Source: Phycisphaerae bacterium
GTDB lineage: Bacteria > Chloroflexota > Anaerolineae > 4572-78 > J111
Length of the DNA stretch: 64,000 nucleotides
Direction: 5' to 3'
NCBI GenBank assembly: GCA_028285035.1
Contig: JANQQF010000051.1
Location: 53,876 to 117,875 of the forward strand
Positions 1-6,379 of this stretch are shown here, piece after piece (within the stretch, counting starts at the first letter, position 1; each line of letters opens with the position of its first letter). The notes beneath the pieces were generated by a model, which saw nothing but the letters and a program-made list of their open reading frames with translations, did no database searches and had not been told where the DNA came from. A program made the translations under genes and the position numbers.

Positions 1-1162
1 CCCTTCGTTGAGCGGATGTTTCATTTCGATCAGCCCCAAGTTGTTCCAATTTTTTATCGTCAAATATGAGTTCCCTTACCTTGTCCCAGACTTTTTCATC
101 AAATGGGTGAGCCTTAATTCTAGGTTTTGAATTACAAGGACGTGTGTATCCATCTTGCTTGCAGCTAACAGATCTAGGACAAATATAATAGGTATATTTG
201 TATTCAATCCCTTTTCGTATTTGGGTTGAAGTTGAAGCAGTAATAGAGTATTTACACTCTGCACATACACACCGATACCTAAGCAATACTTTTTCAGATT
301 TATTTCGATTTATCCCTCGTGTATTCTTCTTCTTCCGTTCTTGAGCAAGATTCCAGGTATCCATATCAATAATAGCGGGCTGCCGATTGGACAAATGAGC
401 ATACGTATAGTGTCCTATATAAACATGTTGGGTGAGCATTCGAGCAATTGCACCGTGACGCCACTCGTCAGCAAACTTACGATTATTACAAGGCTTGATC
501 CCCATTGCATTAAGTTTATGAGTAATTTGGCGAACAGTAAGTTTGTTACCGTCCTCATCGCCGACAGTGTACCAGTGAAAAACCATACGAACGACCTTGG
601 CTTGATCTTCAATAATTGCAAGTTTTTGTAGTTTACCGTCCTGAACAACATCGTAACCATATATACGATTACATTTGACCATCACTCCGCCTTGTTCAAC
701 TTTTTCATATCGCCCTCGGGTAGTATCTCTTTTGATCTGCTCTCCCCAATTTTGGGCAAATCGACCTTGAATATCTTCAACAACTTGGTGTCCGAAGCTA
801 TCTAGATCAATTTTACCTCTCGTAATGTAGTGTAATTCAACGCCTAATCTTTGAAGCTCTTTACGCAAAATCGCATAATCGGTACTGTCACGACTAATTC
901 TGTCATTATCCAGTGTAATTAAAGCATCAGCTTTACCCGCTCGTAGGTCATCCATCACATTATCAAATTCAGGTCTAGAAATGCTATATCCGGTAAAATC
1001 ATCAGAATATACCGCCGCCACGTTCATATCGTGGATATCAACATACGCTTTTGCCTTGCGAATTTGAGAGTCAATCGAGACCCCCTCAAGTTGTTTGGCT
1101 GATGACACCCGAGCATAAATAATTGCACGACGTATCTCTTTGCTGGTTTGTTTTTTGCTCAT
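1..1162 (-). CDS. Large serine recombinase, C-terminus beyond left edge
   Basis: About 387 residues are visible and the frame stays open to base 1, so the C-terminus is missing. Residues 13-21 read IYARVSSAK, the catalytic-serine motif of the resolvase/invertase fold (nucleophile about Ser20), followed by DRISRD near residue 90. A Recombinase (PF07508-type) region follows, then a zinc ribbon with paired cysteines (CVCAEC, then YYICP and further Cys). Large serine recombinases integrate and excise phages and conjugative elements by attP x attB exchange. The start is the ATG at 1162, with GGAG seven to ten bases upstream. As it opens the window next to transfer-type genes, it probably integrates this element. 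No att core could be identified. Confidence 0.9.
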   Translation of the reverse strand, partial: MSKKQTSKEIRRAIIYARVSSAKQLEGVSIDSQIRKAKAYVDIHDMNVAAVYSDDFTGYSISRPEFDNVMDDLRAGKADALITLDNDRISRDSTDYAILRKELQRLGVELHYITRGKIDLDSFGHQVVEDIQGRFAQNWGEQIKRDTTRGRYEKVEQGGVMVKCNRIYGYDVVQDGKLQKLAIIEDQAKVVRMVFHWYTVGDEDGNKLTVRQITHKLNAMGIKPCNNRKFADEWRHGAIARMLTQHVYIGHYTYAHLSNRQPAIIDMDTWNLAQERKKKNTRGINRNKSEKVLLRYRCVCAECKYSITASTSTQIRKGIEYKYTYYICPRSVSCKQDGYTRPCNSKPRIKAHPFDEKVWDKVRELIFDDKKLEQLGADRNETSAQRR

Positions 1163-1301
1163 AATTTCTCCAATCTTATTTTGTCAGGCAAAAAAGACCT
1201 GGATTTCTTGATTAGTAACTGCTAGAATATAGCTACGTTTGATACTGCTTCTTTGGAAGCTTCATCAGTCATCCAGAAGAACCGTATCAAGGTGATAAAA
1301 A

Positions 1302-1463
1302 ATGAATAATGCAATTTCAGGTGAGCAGCCTTCATCACCACAAACTGATAATCCATCCAATGAGACTTTGACCCCCAAGCAGAAAAAGGTAATGCTGTCT
1401 ATAATTTCGTATCTTGAGCGACGATATCGAGACAAAGCCCCCTTGCAATCTAAGTCAAAATAA
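1302..1463 (+). CDS. Small ORF, 53 aa, LexA-N-terminus-like
   Basis: A 53-residue ORF divergent from the serine recombinase, with AAGGTG upstream of its ATG. Residues 24-42 (LTPKQKKVMLSIISYLERR) resemble the first helix of the LexA DNA-binding domain (LTxRQxEVLxFI), but the rest of a winged helix is missing. It could be a small regulator of the recombinase, a truncated remnant, or chance. The LexA resemblance is my own pattern match. Confidence 0.35.
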   Translation: MNNAISGEQPSSPQTDNPSNETLTPKQKKVMLSIISYLERRYRDKAPLQSKSK

Positions 1464-1532
1464 TTTTTCATCGTCCCAGGTGTAAAATGTAGCTTTCCTG
1501 TTACCCCCTGATGTAATGTACACCTTACACAT

Positions 1533-2408
1533 TTACACCCGTTCATATTTCTCCAAAATACCTTTAATCTTCTGATTTTGATTGCCTCCCTTCGATCCAT
1601 AAATCATTTGAGCAATCACTGAGACCTTCTCCCCCTGGTCAAATAAATCCAAGACTTTTTGTTCCATTGGTGTAGATTCTACTGCTAAATCAATGACTTC
1701 ATCGTAATTCGATACACCCGATTGTTGAGTAGGATAGGGGCCAGGAAGGGCAGCAATTGCCTCTCCACCGCCGGTATCAATTGTGGCTTGACGTTGGCCA
1801 TTAGCTATTGTCAATCGAACTACCGCAAAACCATCTTTGAGATCATATTCACCATCCAGCCCCAAAGGTTTTGCTCGATCAGAGTGAGTGGCGATAAACA
1901 CACTGAAGGCGGCTTTGCGGCTCTCCGTTAGGAGTGATTTGATGGCTTCACCTGCCCCTTTAACGTTGTAGACAATGGCACGCCACTCATCAATGAGAAT
2001 GGTAATTCGGGGATGAGCCTGTTCTGCCACGATACCTTTGCCAATCTCGGTATATCGTTTGGTCATAAGACGAACCAGACTTTCAAGTGCTAGTCCAATG
2101 TCGTTATAGTTGCGTCCGGTTCCGATCACCGTACACTGCTGCCACTTGTCAGGATAAGCGTGCGGATCAATCACAATTACTTTTGAGCTTTGGGCACGTC
2201 GCTGAACCAACCATTGCAATACCGTTGTCTTACCAGAATCGCTGGACCCAACAATTAAACATCGCTGAACCGTATCTAAGGCAGACAGTAATTCGATTTG
2301 GGTGTTGGCAGGAAGTAGGGAAGGTTGCACGTTGCTGGCTGTCTTACGTTGGTTTCTGAGTGTATACAACTGCCACGATTGAATCTCTGTATTATTGGGC
2401 AGCGTCAC
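1533..2408 (-). CDS. FtsK/HerA-type ATPase, probably C-terminal part of a frameshifted membrane ATPase
   Basis: 291 residues from a GTG start. Walker A GSSDSGKT lies at residues 54-61 and Walker B ITILIDEW near 133-141. The C-terminal 45 residues look like a small winged helix. The P-loop type fits FtsK/HerA/VirD4 DNA-pumping ATPases of plasmids and integrative elements. The reading frame stays open about 115 bases upstream of the GTG with protein-like sequence (for example VYIRDTDKEATWRNAHL) but has no start codon there. It connects to the preceding membrane ORF by a -1 shift at a T7 run. The two were probably one protein: two membrane helices, a linker, then the ATPase. Confidence 0.75.
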   Translation of the reverse strand: MTLPNNTEIQSWQLYTLRNQRKTASNVQPSLLPANTQIELLSALDTVQRCLIVGSSDSGKTTVLQWLVQRRAQSSKVIVIDPHAYPDKWQQCTVIGTGRNYNDIGLALESLVRLMTKRYTEIGKGIVAEQAHPRITILIDEWRAIVYNVKGAGEAIKSLLTESRKAAFSVFIATHSDRAKPLGLDGEYDLKDGFAVVRLTIANGQRQATIDTGGGEAIAALPGPYPTQQSGVSNYDEVIDLAVESTPMEQKVLDLFDQGEKVSVIAQMIYGSKGGNQNQKIKGILEKYERV

Positions 2409-2434
2409 CTGACCATTGGCTTGTACTCGAACAT

Positions 2435-2689
2435 CTAAATGAGCATTGCGCCAAGTGGCTTCTTTGTCAGTGTCTCGGATGTAAACCTGTTGCCCTTCAT
2501 TCGCTCTCGAATAATCAAGATCAAAAAAAGAGCAGCACCACTAATAAATATGATGATCACACCAGTTATGAGGTAAATGGCGAACCGAATAGTCAATACA
2601 AGCTGGGCGTGGGCCACGGAATCGATATACCATCCAAGACCAACGAGTAGAAGTAACGCGACAAGAAGGGGAAGGGTGTATTGTTTCAT
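2435..2689 (-). CDS. Two-helix membrane segment, N-terminal part of the frameshifted ATPase
   Basis: 84 residues. Two hydrophobic segments (about 5-25 and 32-60) are followed by a charged tail. The tail after about residue 62 overlaps a better-looking frame that leads into the FtsK/HerA-like ATPase. The zero frame reads CTT TTT TTG at 2530-2522, which is the X XXY YYZ layout of a -1 slippery heptamer. Slipping there gives a continuous membrane-ATPase fusion. FtsK-like and VirD4-like ATPases commonly carry N-terminal membrane helices, which supports the fusion. Alternatives are an indel mutation or a base-calling error in the homopolymer. Confidence 0.55.
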   Translation of the reverse strand: MKQYTLPLLVALLLLVGLGWYIDSVAHAQLVLTIRFAIYLITGVIIIFISGAALFLILIIRERMKGNRFTSETLTKKPLGAMLI

Positions 2690-2952
2690 TGTTTTACTCC
2701 TATGCCATACAACAGAGATTGAACTACTACCTCTAATACCCGTAACGAAAACATAGTCGCTACCATTACATCACCAATGAACAACCAAGCCTCATATAAA
2801 ACGTGGGATGCAACATAGATCAGTTGCCATATCCAATAGAACAGGTATGTGGTGAATTGAACAGTCAGTGCCAATGCACCACTGTCATCTTCAATCAGGA
2901 TGTTCACAGCTAATCGTGTTTGGTGTTGCAGGCTCAATCGTTGAACACTCAT
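2686..2952 (-). CDS. Small membrane protein, transfer-region type
   Basis: 88 residues from the ATG at 2952, which is preceded by GGAGGT at ideal spacing. A longer start at 2967 would place the ribosome-binding site inside the ORF. A hydrophobic aromatic-rich stretch near residues 30-80 suggests one or two membrane helices. Its ATG overlaps the stop of the upstream DUF2637-like gene (ATGA), and its stop overlaps the next start, so the three genes are translationally coupled. I do not recognise the family. The context suggests a role in element transfer or maintenance. Confidence 0.6.
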   Translation of the reverse strand: MSVQRLSLQHQTRLAVNILIEDDSGALALTVQFTTYLFYWIWQLIYVASHVLYEAWLFIGDVMVATMFSLRVLEVVVQSLLYGIGVKQ

Positions 2953-3755
2953 TGGATGACCTCCCAACCATTCCCATTTTTATGAATATGTCCTGCCTCT
3001 GACAGTGCTTTGAGATCGCTGTACACTGTATTGCGTGAGATGTGCAGTTGTGCTGCAATAACAGACACTCCAATATCCCTCTCGGTGGACAAAATCTGTA
3101 ACAACGTATCACGTCGCCGTTCAATGGTTTGGGCATCATATTGAGCTTTGGTTTGTTTTGCGCGTTCAAGACTGCTGTGTTGAACACGTTTTGTTTGTTT
3201 AATGTCAAGTTGAAGCGTATTTAGGGTTTGTTGAGCCTGTTCAATGGCTTCATTCAATTGGCTCACCTCGGTGTTCAATCGATCTACTTCTGTTTGTTTA
3301 CTCAAAATAAGATCATTCATCTCGCGTTGCTTATCCTCTAATTGAGTTTCCAGATCAGCTAAACTGAACAGTAAGGTGTTGCGTGCCACGCCGTGTTTAA
3401 TTTGGTTTAGAAAGCTCTCAAAGGACAGTAGCAAAAATAAACTAGGCATCGCTGCCATCACTCGTGAGACAATATTTGCCTCTGCGTGCAACACATTAAA
3501 TGTTCCAGCAATCAAACTACTTCCAATAATTAAGAACCACTGCCAGCGAGCATGTTCTCCCTGTATAGAGCGGTGGAGGGCATTGAGGCTAAAAATGATC
3601 ACTCCAGCTTCAACTACCAGTGGAAAGAGAAACGGGATACTGATGTTATGCTGGGATGCTAAATCCGTTAGCGCGTTGAAACTCAAGATAAAGCTCGACA
3701 AAGCCAGTAGTAAGGTTAATGTTCCAGTAATCTTCGCAATCGTTTGTGTATACAT
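2949..3755 (-). CDS. DUF2637-like membrane protein with coiled coil and C-terminal HTH
   Basis: 268 residues. Four hydrophobic segments in the first 125 residues match the DUF2637/SpdB-like membrane domain of actinobacterial and Chloroflexota mobile elements. A long coiled coil (about 128-190) follows, then a winged-helix/HTH (about 213-268, GVSVIAAQLHISRNTVYSDL). This family accompanies FtsK-like translocases in conjugative plasmids; in Streptomyces, Spd proteins act in plasmid spread. AAGGAG precedes the ATG. A perfect 12-bp-arm palindrome lies just upstream of the ribosome-binding site, so transcription is probably repressed by a dimeric HTH protein, possibly one of the two encoded next door. 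Confidence 0.75.
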   Translation of the reverse strand: MYTQTIAKITGTLTLLLALSSFILSFNALTDLASQHNISIPFLFPLVVEAGVIIFSLNALHRSIQGEHARWQWFLIIGSSLIAGTFNVLHAEANIVSRVMAAMPSLFLLLSFESFLNQIKHGVARNTLLFSLADLETQLEDKQREMNDLILSKQTEVDRLNTEVSQLNEAIEQAQQTLNTLQLDIKQTKRVQHSSLERAKQTKAQYDAQTIERRRDTLLQILSTERDIGVSVIAAQLHISRNTVYSDLKALSEAGHIHKNGNGWEVIQ

Positions 3756-3768
3756 AGTTAACTCCTTG

Positions 3769-3800
3769 CCAAATAGGTAGCATCGATACTACCTATTTGG
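3769..3800. promoter_or_regulatory. Palindromic operator 1 (12-8-12)
   Basis: Perfect inverted repeat: left arm CCAAATAGGTAG (3769-3780), 8-base spacer CATCGATA, right arm CTACCTATTTGG (3789-3800). It sits 14 bases upstream of the DUF2637-like start and shares its 9-base core AATAGGTAG with a second copy at 4105. The arrangement is typical of a repressor-dimer site. Confidence 0.65.
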
Positions 3801-3814
3801 TTAAAAAAATATTC

Positions 3815-4069
3815 TTACTTCTTGGATTTAGGTCCAGTCCGTGAGTCATCTGACCCTTTTATTGCTTCAATATATTTTTCTAAACTTTGAATATCGATTA
3901 GATACATTGTCCCAATCTTAGTGGCTTCGATCTTATTCTGCCGAATCAATCGTCGTAGATATTCTTCGTTATAACCAGTCTTTTGACTGGCTTCTTTAAT
4001 AGTATAGCTTGGCCCTTCAGGCATAAAATCGTCCGATATATAAGAGTGATAATTCAACGATTTTAGCAT
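3815..4069 (-). CDS. Excisionase/MerR-like HTH protein
   Basis: 84 residues from the ATG at 4069. The frame is open to 4138, but that extension would run through the palindrome at 4105-4130, so a downstream start is more likely (4024 is an alternative). The core YTIKEASQKTGYNEEYLRRL is a helix-turn-helix of the excisionase-like (HTH_17) family. It is followed by a wing (IEATKIGTMYLID) and a basic tail ending GPKSKK. Such proteins bind DNA as excision factors or regulators. It is a paralogue of the plus-strand gene at 4339. It may act on the two matching palindromes. Confidence 0.7.
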   Translation of the reverse strand: MLKSLNYHSYISDDFMPEGPSYTIKEASQKTGYNEEYLRRLIRQNKIEATKIGTMYLIDIQSLEKYIEAIKGSDDSRTGPKSKK

Positions 4070-4104
4070 GGCCCAAAAATTCTTCCTAATTATATTACCA
4101 TCAA

Positions 4105-4130
4105 AATAGGTAGCATCAATACTACCTATT
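4105..4130. promoter_or_regulatory. Palindromic operator 2 (9-8-9)
   Basis: AATAGGTAG, spacer CATCAATA, CTACCTATT. This is a second copy of the operator at 3769, with one spacer change and shorter arms. It lies upstream of the excisionase-like gene. Two near-identical palindromes before two same-strand genes point to one shared regulator. Confidence 0.65.
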
Positions 4131-4338
4131 CTAGTCATTCTAATTTAATTGTCAAATCCTTTTAGTATTCTTAATTTTTCGATCAGATAACACTATAAGA
4201 GTTCGGTAGTGAAAAGAGCATCGCTTTCCATAAAAAGGATTATCCTCTTTGCTTTTGACAATTTTAATAAAGCAAAGTAATGTCCAAGCAGAGTTGGTCC
4301 TATCATTAGGATAATCCTTTACAACAGCATACGGTATC

Positions 4339-4575
4339 GTGTCTGAGCAAACCCCGAAGGGGGGTCCACTACAAGACCTCACTTCAAGCCTCATTTCAGT
4401 AACGGAGGCTTCTAAGTTAAGCGGGTTGACCACAGGTCATCTAAGAAAACTCCTTCGTGACGGTCAAATAGAAGGGGTAAAAGTTGGCCGAAACTGGCTC
4501 ACCACTGAAGAAGCACTCCAAATATATTTGCAACAAGAAATCAAACCAGGTCCCAAGCCCAAAAAACAAGCATAA
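4339..4575 (+). CDS. Excisionase/MerR-like HTH protein, paralogue
   Basis: 78 residues from a GTG start. Residues 20-60 (ISVTEASKLSGLTTGHLRKL, then a VKVGRNWLT wing) form the same HTH_17/excisionase-type domain as the minus-strand neighbour, and both end in a GPKPKK-like basic tail. The two lie about 270 bases apart on opposite strands, a layout reminiscent of phage-type divergent regulators. Direct repeats downstream could be binding sites for this protein. No strong Shine-Dalgarno was seen, so the exact start is uncertain. Confidence 0.7.
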   Translation: MSEQTPKGGPLQDLTSSLISVTEASKLSGLTTGHLRKLLRDGQIEGVKVGRNWLTTEEALQIYLQQEIKPGPKPKKQA

Positions 4576-4595
4576 TCTGGTACTATCGAAGCAAA

Positions 4596-4661
4596 TAATT
4601 ATCACCGATACCGAAGATATTAATTTGTAATTATCACCGATACCGCATACAATTATCGGTA
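4596..4661. repeat. Direct repeats TAATTATCACCGATACCG plus a partial inverted copy
   Basis: Two identical 18-base copies lie at 4596-4613 and 4628-4645 (start-to-start 32 bases, about three helical turns). A partial copy, AATTATCGGTA, follows at 4651-4661; its ATCGGTA is the complement of the repeat core TACCGAT. They lie directly after an excisionase-like gene. Possible roles are regulator-binding sites, recombination arm sites or replication iterons. Confidence 0.6.
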
Positions 4662-4707
4662 ACCAACGTTGGTTTTCTTCTTACCTCATTTCTTTACTAT
4701 ACTATAA

Positions 4708-4755
4708 ATGAAAAGGAGGGACTGGCTGATGAAAGCTGGCGGAAACGGCGGTTAG
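4708..4755 (+). CDS. Possible 15-residue leader peptide
   Basis: A tiny ORF, MKRRDWLMKAGGNGG. An internal in-frame ATG at 4729 sits 9-10 bases after AGGAGG, and TATACTATAAAT upstream resembles a -10 box. It is followed by a 10-bp-stem hairpin at 4762-4800, giving a leader-and-hairpin appearance. The ORF could easily be chance. Confidence 0.2.
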   Translation: MKRRDWLMKAGGNGG

Positions 4756-4761
4756 ATAGGT

Positions 4762-4800
4762 CAAAAGAGCGGGGGGAATCCGGAGCCTTTCGCTCTTTTG
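4762..4800. terminator. Hairpin between 4.7 kb and the 4.8 kb gene
   Basis: Perfect 10-base arms CAAAAGAGCG (4762-4771) and CGCTCTTTTG (4791-4800) with a 19-base GC-rich loop. It lies just past the 3' end of the minus-strand gene at 4805 and downstream of a possible plus-strand leader. It may terminate either strand, though the trailing U tract is weak. Confidence 0.45.
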
Positions 4801-4804
4801 CATT

Positions 4805-5500
4805 TTACCACCACCACTTAATGGTATAATCTTCAAAGTGTTTGAGGCTATTGGTTTCCCAAGTTAGCATTTGCCGACCATCCGGCAGTGTACTGAAATG
4901 CTCTTGATTAAAGGGATGTTCTCGGTGACGATAAAGTAAGGTTGCCCGACGACAACGACGTGTCTTTGGAAAAATGATCGCCAACTTGAACTGTCGCGTC
5001 CGATGTCGAATTGAAGTCTGCCAGGCCTCGACCTTATTAATGAAGCCCTCTTTGATCTTCCGTTCGGTATAGAAGGTCATCTCCTCTCCAGCGTTTTTTG
5101 TGCCTCGTAACGAAATCAAAATATTCCACTGATTACCCTCACGATATCGATCTACCTCAACGCCAGGGGAACATTTATAATCCGCAAAGATGTTGCCTTC
5201 ACCCCAAGCATAATCCTGAAAGGCAATAATGTAATCTTGTAGAAATTTGATGTGTTGCTGCCGTTTGAAGATGGCGGTTTTACCTCGCCTATCGAGTAGT
5301 TCAAGGGTCGCGTCATACTCCAGAATCTCATACATTCCCTCGTGTTCTTGTCGTTTCAACCAACGGGATAGTAAGTTGAATAGAGGGGGGAGGAGGGTTA
5401 ACCAATCGATTGAAAAGTGACCCAAGACCTTGGTCAACAATGAGGGCATAGTTTTGGTAGGTTTGGTATTGTCAGCCACGACCTCACTATAGTGGGTCAT
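4805..5500 (-). CDS. Hypothetical protein, 231 aa
   Basis: I do not recognise this protein. It has no convincing signal peptide; residues 20-45 (SLLTKVLGHFSIDWLTLLPPLF) are moderately hydrophobic. The middle and C-terminus are rich in Arg, aromatic and charged residues (HRTRQFKLAIIFPKTRRCRR), suggesting a soluble protein that may bind nucleic acid. It lies 10 bases downstream of the 81-residue gene in the same direction, so the two form an operon beside the transfer-type genes. Confidence 0.65.
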   Translation of the reverse strand: MTHYSEVVADNTKPTKTMPSLLTKVLGHFSIDWLTLLPPLFNLLSRWLKRQEHEGMYEILEYDATLELLDRRGKTAIFKRQQHIKFLQDYIIAFQDYAWGEGNIFADYKCSPGVEVDRYREGNQWNILISLRGTKNAGEEMTFYTERKIKEGFINKVEAWQTSIRHRTRQFKLAIIFPKTRRCRRATLLYRHREHPFNQEHFSTLPDGRQMLTWETNSLKHFEDYTIKWWW

Positions 5501-5510
5501 ATAACCAAAT

Positions 5511-5756
5511 TCAACTAGAAGCCTTTGGTTCAGGCGGCCACGCCAACCCTAACTGACCACACACTGCTTTATATTCCCTCGCCAACTCATCAAAGTGGTT
5601 GTCCAATTCTTCTTCATCCGTAATGTCTGTCTCTCGGCGAAGCAAGCCGTATTCCTTTAGCTGCTTGACCCGTATTTGGTAAATAGCGAGAGCCATCGCA
5701 TATGGGTCAGGTTCTGAGGATAAAGTAGGGGGAATAGGGGAGCGTTCGGACTTCAT
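5511..5756 (-). CDS. Hypothetical protein, 81 aa
   Basis: A small acidic soluble protein. It has a proline-rich N-terminus and a helical body (YAMALAIYQIRVKQLKEYGLL, then acidic EEELDNHFDELAREY). I do not recognise it. It is divergent from the RadC-like gene at 5822, with 65 bases between them, and is the first gene of a two-gene operon with the 231-residue protein. Confidence 0.6.
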   Translation of the reverse strand: MKSERSPIPPTLSSEPDPYAMALAIYQIRVKQLKEYGLLRRETDITDEEELDNHFDELAREYKAVCGQLGLAWPPEPKASS

Positions 5757-5821
5757 TCTGTTAGTCTAACATAGCTTTCGGTCCACTTGAGAAGTGGGAT
5801 TAGCGTGATACCATACCCGTT

Positions 5822-6358
5822 ATGTCCGAACGGCTTTACCAGCGTCGCTTTGATGAGCAATTCCAGTCACAGTTTCCCCAAGAGGTCACACCCCAAGGCT
5901 TTGAGGCTGGGTTCTTATCACCACAACAGGATTTGGGTCGTTTTGTCGCGGAAACCCGCCAGCACGTCCAGGTAACCTCTCCCCAAGTGGCCGCGCGGTA
6001 TCTGAAAGAGAAGATTTACGTCCCATTTGAAGCATTTGATCAAGAAGAGGTGTGGGTTCTGTTGCTGGACATCAAGAACAACATCACGCACGAGGCAATG
6101 GTCTATCGCGGCACAGTTCATCAAGCCCTTATCCGACCCGCCGAAATCTTCAAGCCAGCCGTCCGACTCAATGCTCCTGCCTTGATTTTATCGCATTGCC
6201 ACCCATCAGGGGACCCCACACCAAGCCCAGAAGACGTTCTCATCACCCGCTCGTTGATTGAGGCGGGTGAGCTTTTGAGTATCGAGGTTTTGGATCATAT
6301 CATCGTTGGACGAGGGAATTGGATTTCGTTGAAGGAGCGGGGTGGGGCGTTTGGGTAG
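5822..6358 (+). CDS. radC: RadC-like JAB-domain protein
   Basis: 178 residues. The JAMM/MPN-type metal motif is SHCHPSGDPTPSPED, with His125, His127 and Asp138 as probable metal ligands. Flanking sequence (TVHQALIRPAEIFKPAVRLNAPALIL) is typical of RadC. The N-terminal helix-hairpin-helix of chromosomal RadC (about 220 residues) is missing, giving the short form found on plasmids, phages and genomic islands. The function of RadC is unsettled: a repair role was withdrawn, and short versions are linked to mobile DNA. It converges on the DUF3883 gene. Confidence 0.85.
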   Translation: MSERLYQRRFDEQFQSQFPQEVTPQGFEAGFLSPQQDLGRFVAETRQHVQVTSPQVAARYLKEKIYVPFEAFDQEEVWVLLLDIKNNITHEAMVYRGTVHQALIRPAEIFKPAVRLNAPALILSHCHPSGDPTPSPEDVLITRSLIEAGELLSIEVLDHIIVGRGNWISLKERGGAFG

Positions 6359-6379
6359 GGTCTTTTGTATGACTACTCA

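Noticed and set aside
415..660. Open frame on the minus strand within 1-1162
   Set aside because: Lies in another frame of the serine recombinase, which has catalytic motifs and stays open to the left edge.
1163..1301. Attachment site for the serine recombinase upstream of its gene
   Set aside because: I found no clear inverted-repeat core with a central dinucleotide; the second copy needed for confirmation is outside the window.
4152..4433. 93-residue minus-strand ORF overlapping the excisionase-like gene
   Set aside because: No Shine-Dalgarno or family likeness; it is antisense to the plus-strand HTH gene, which has a convincing HTH core.
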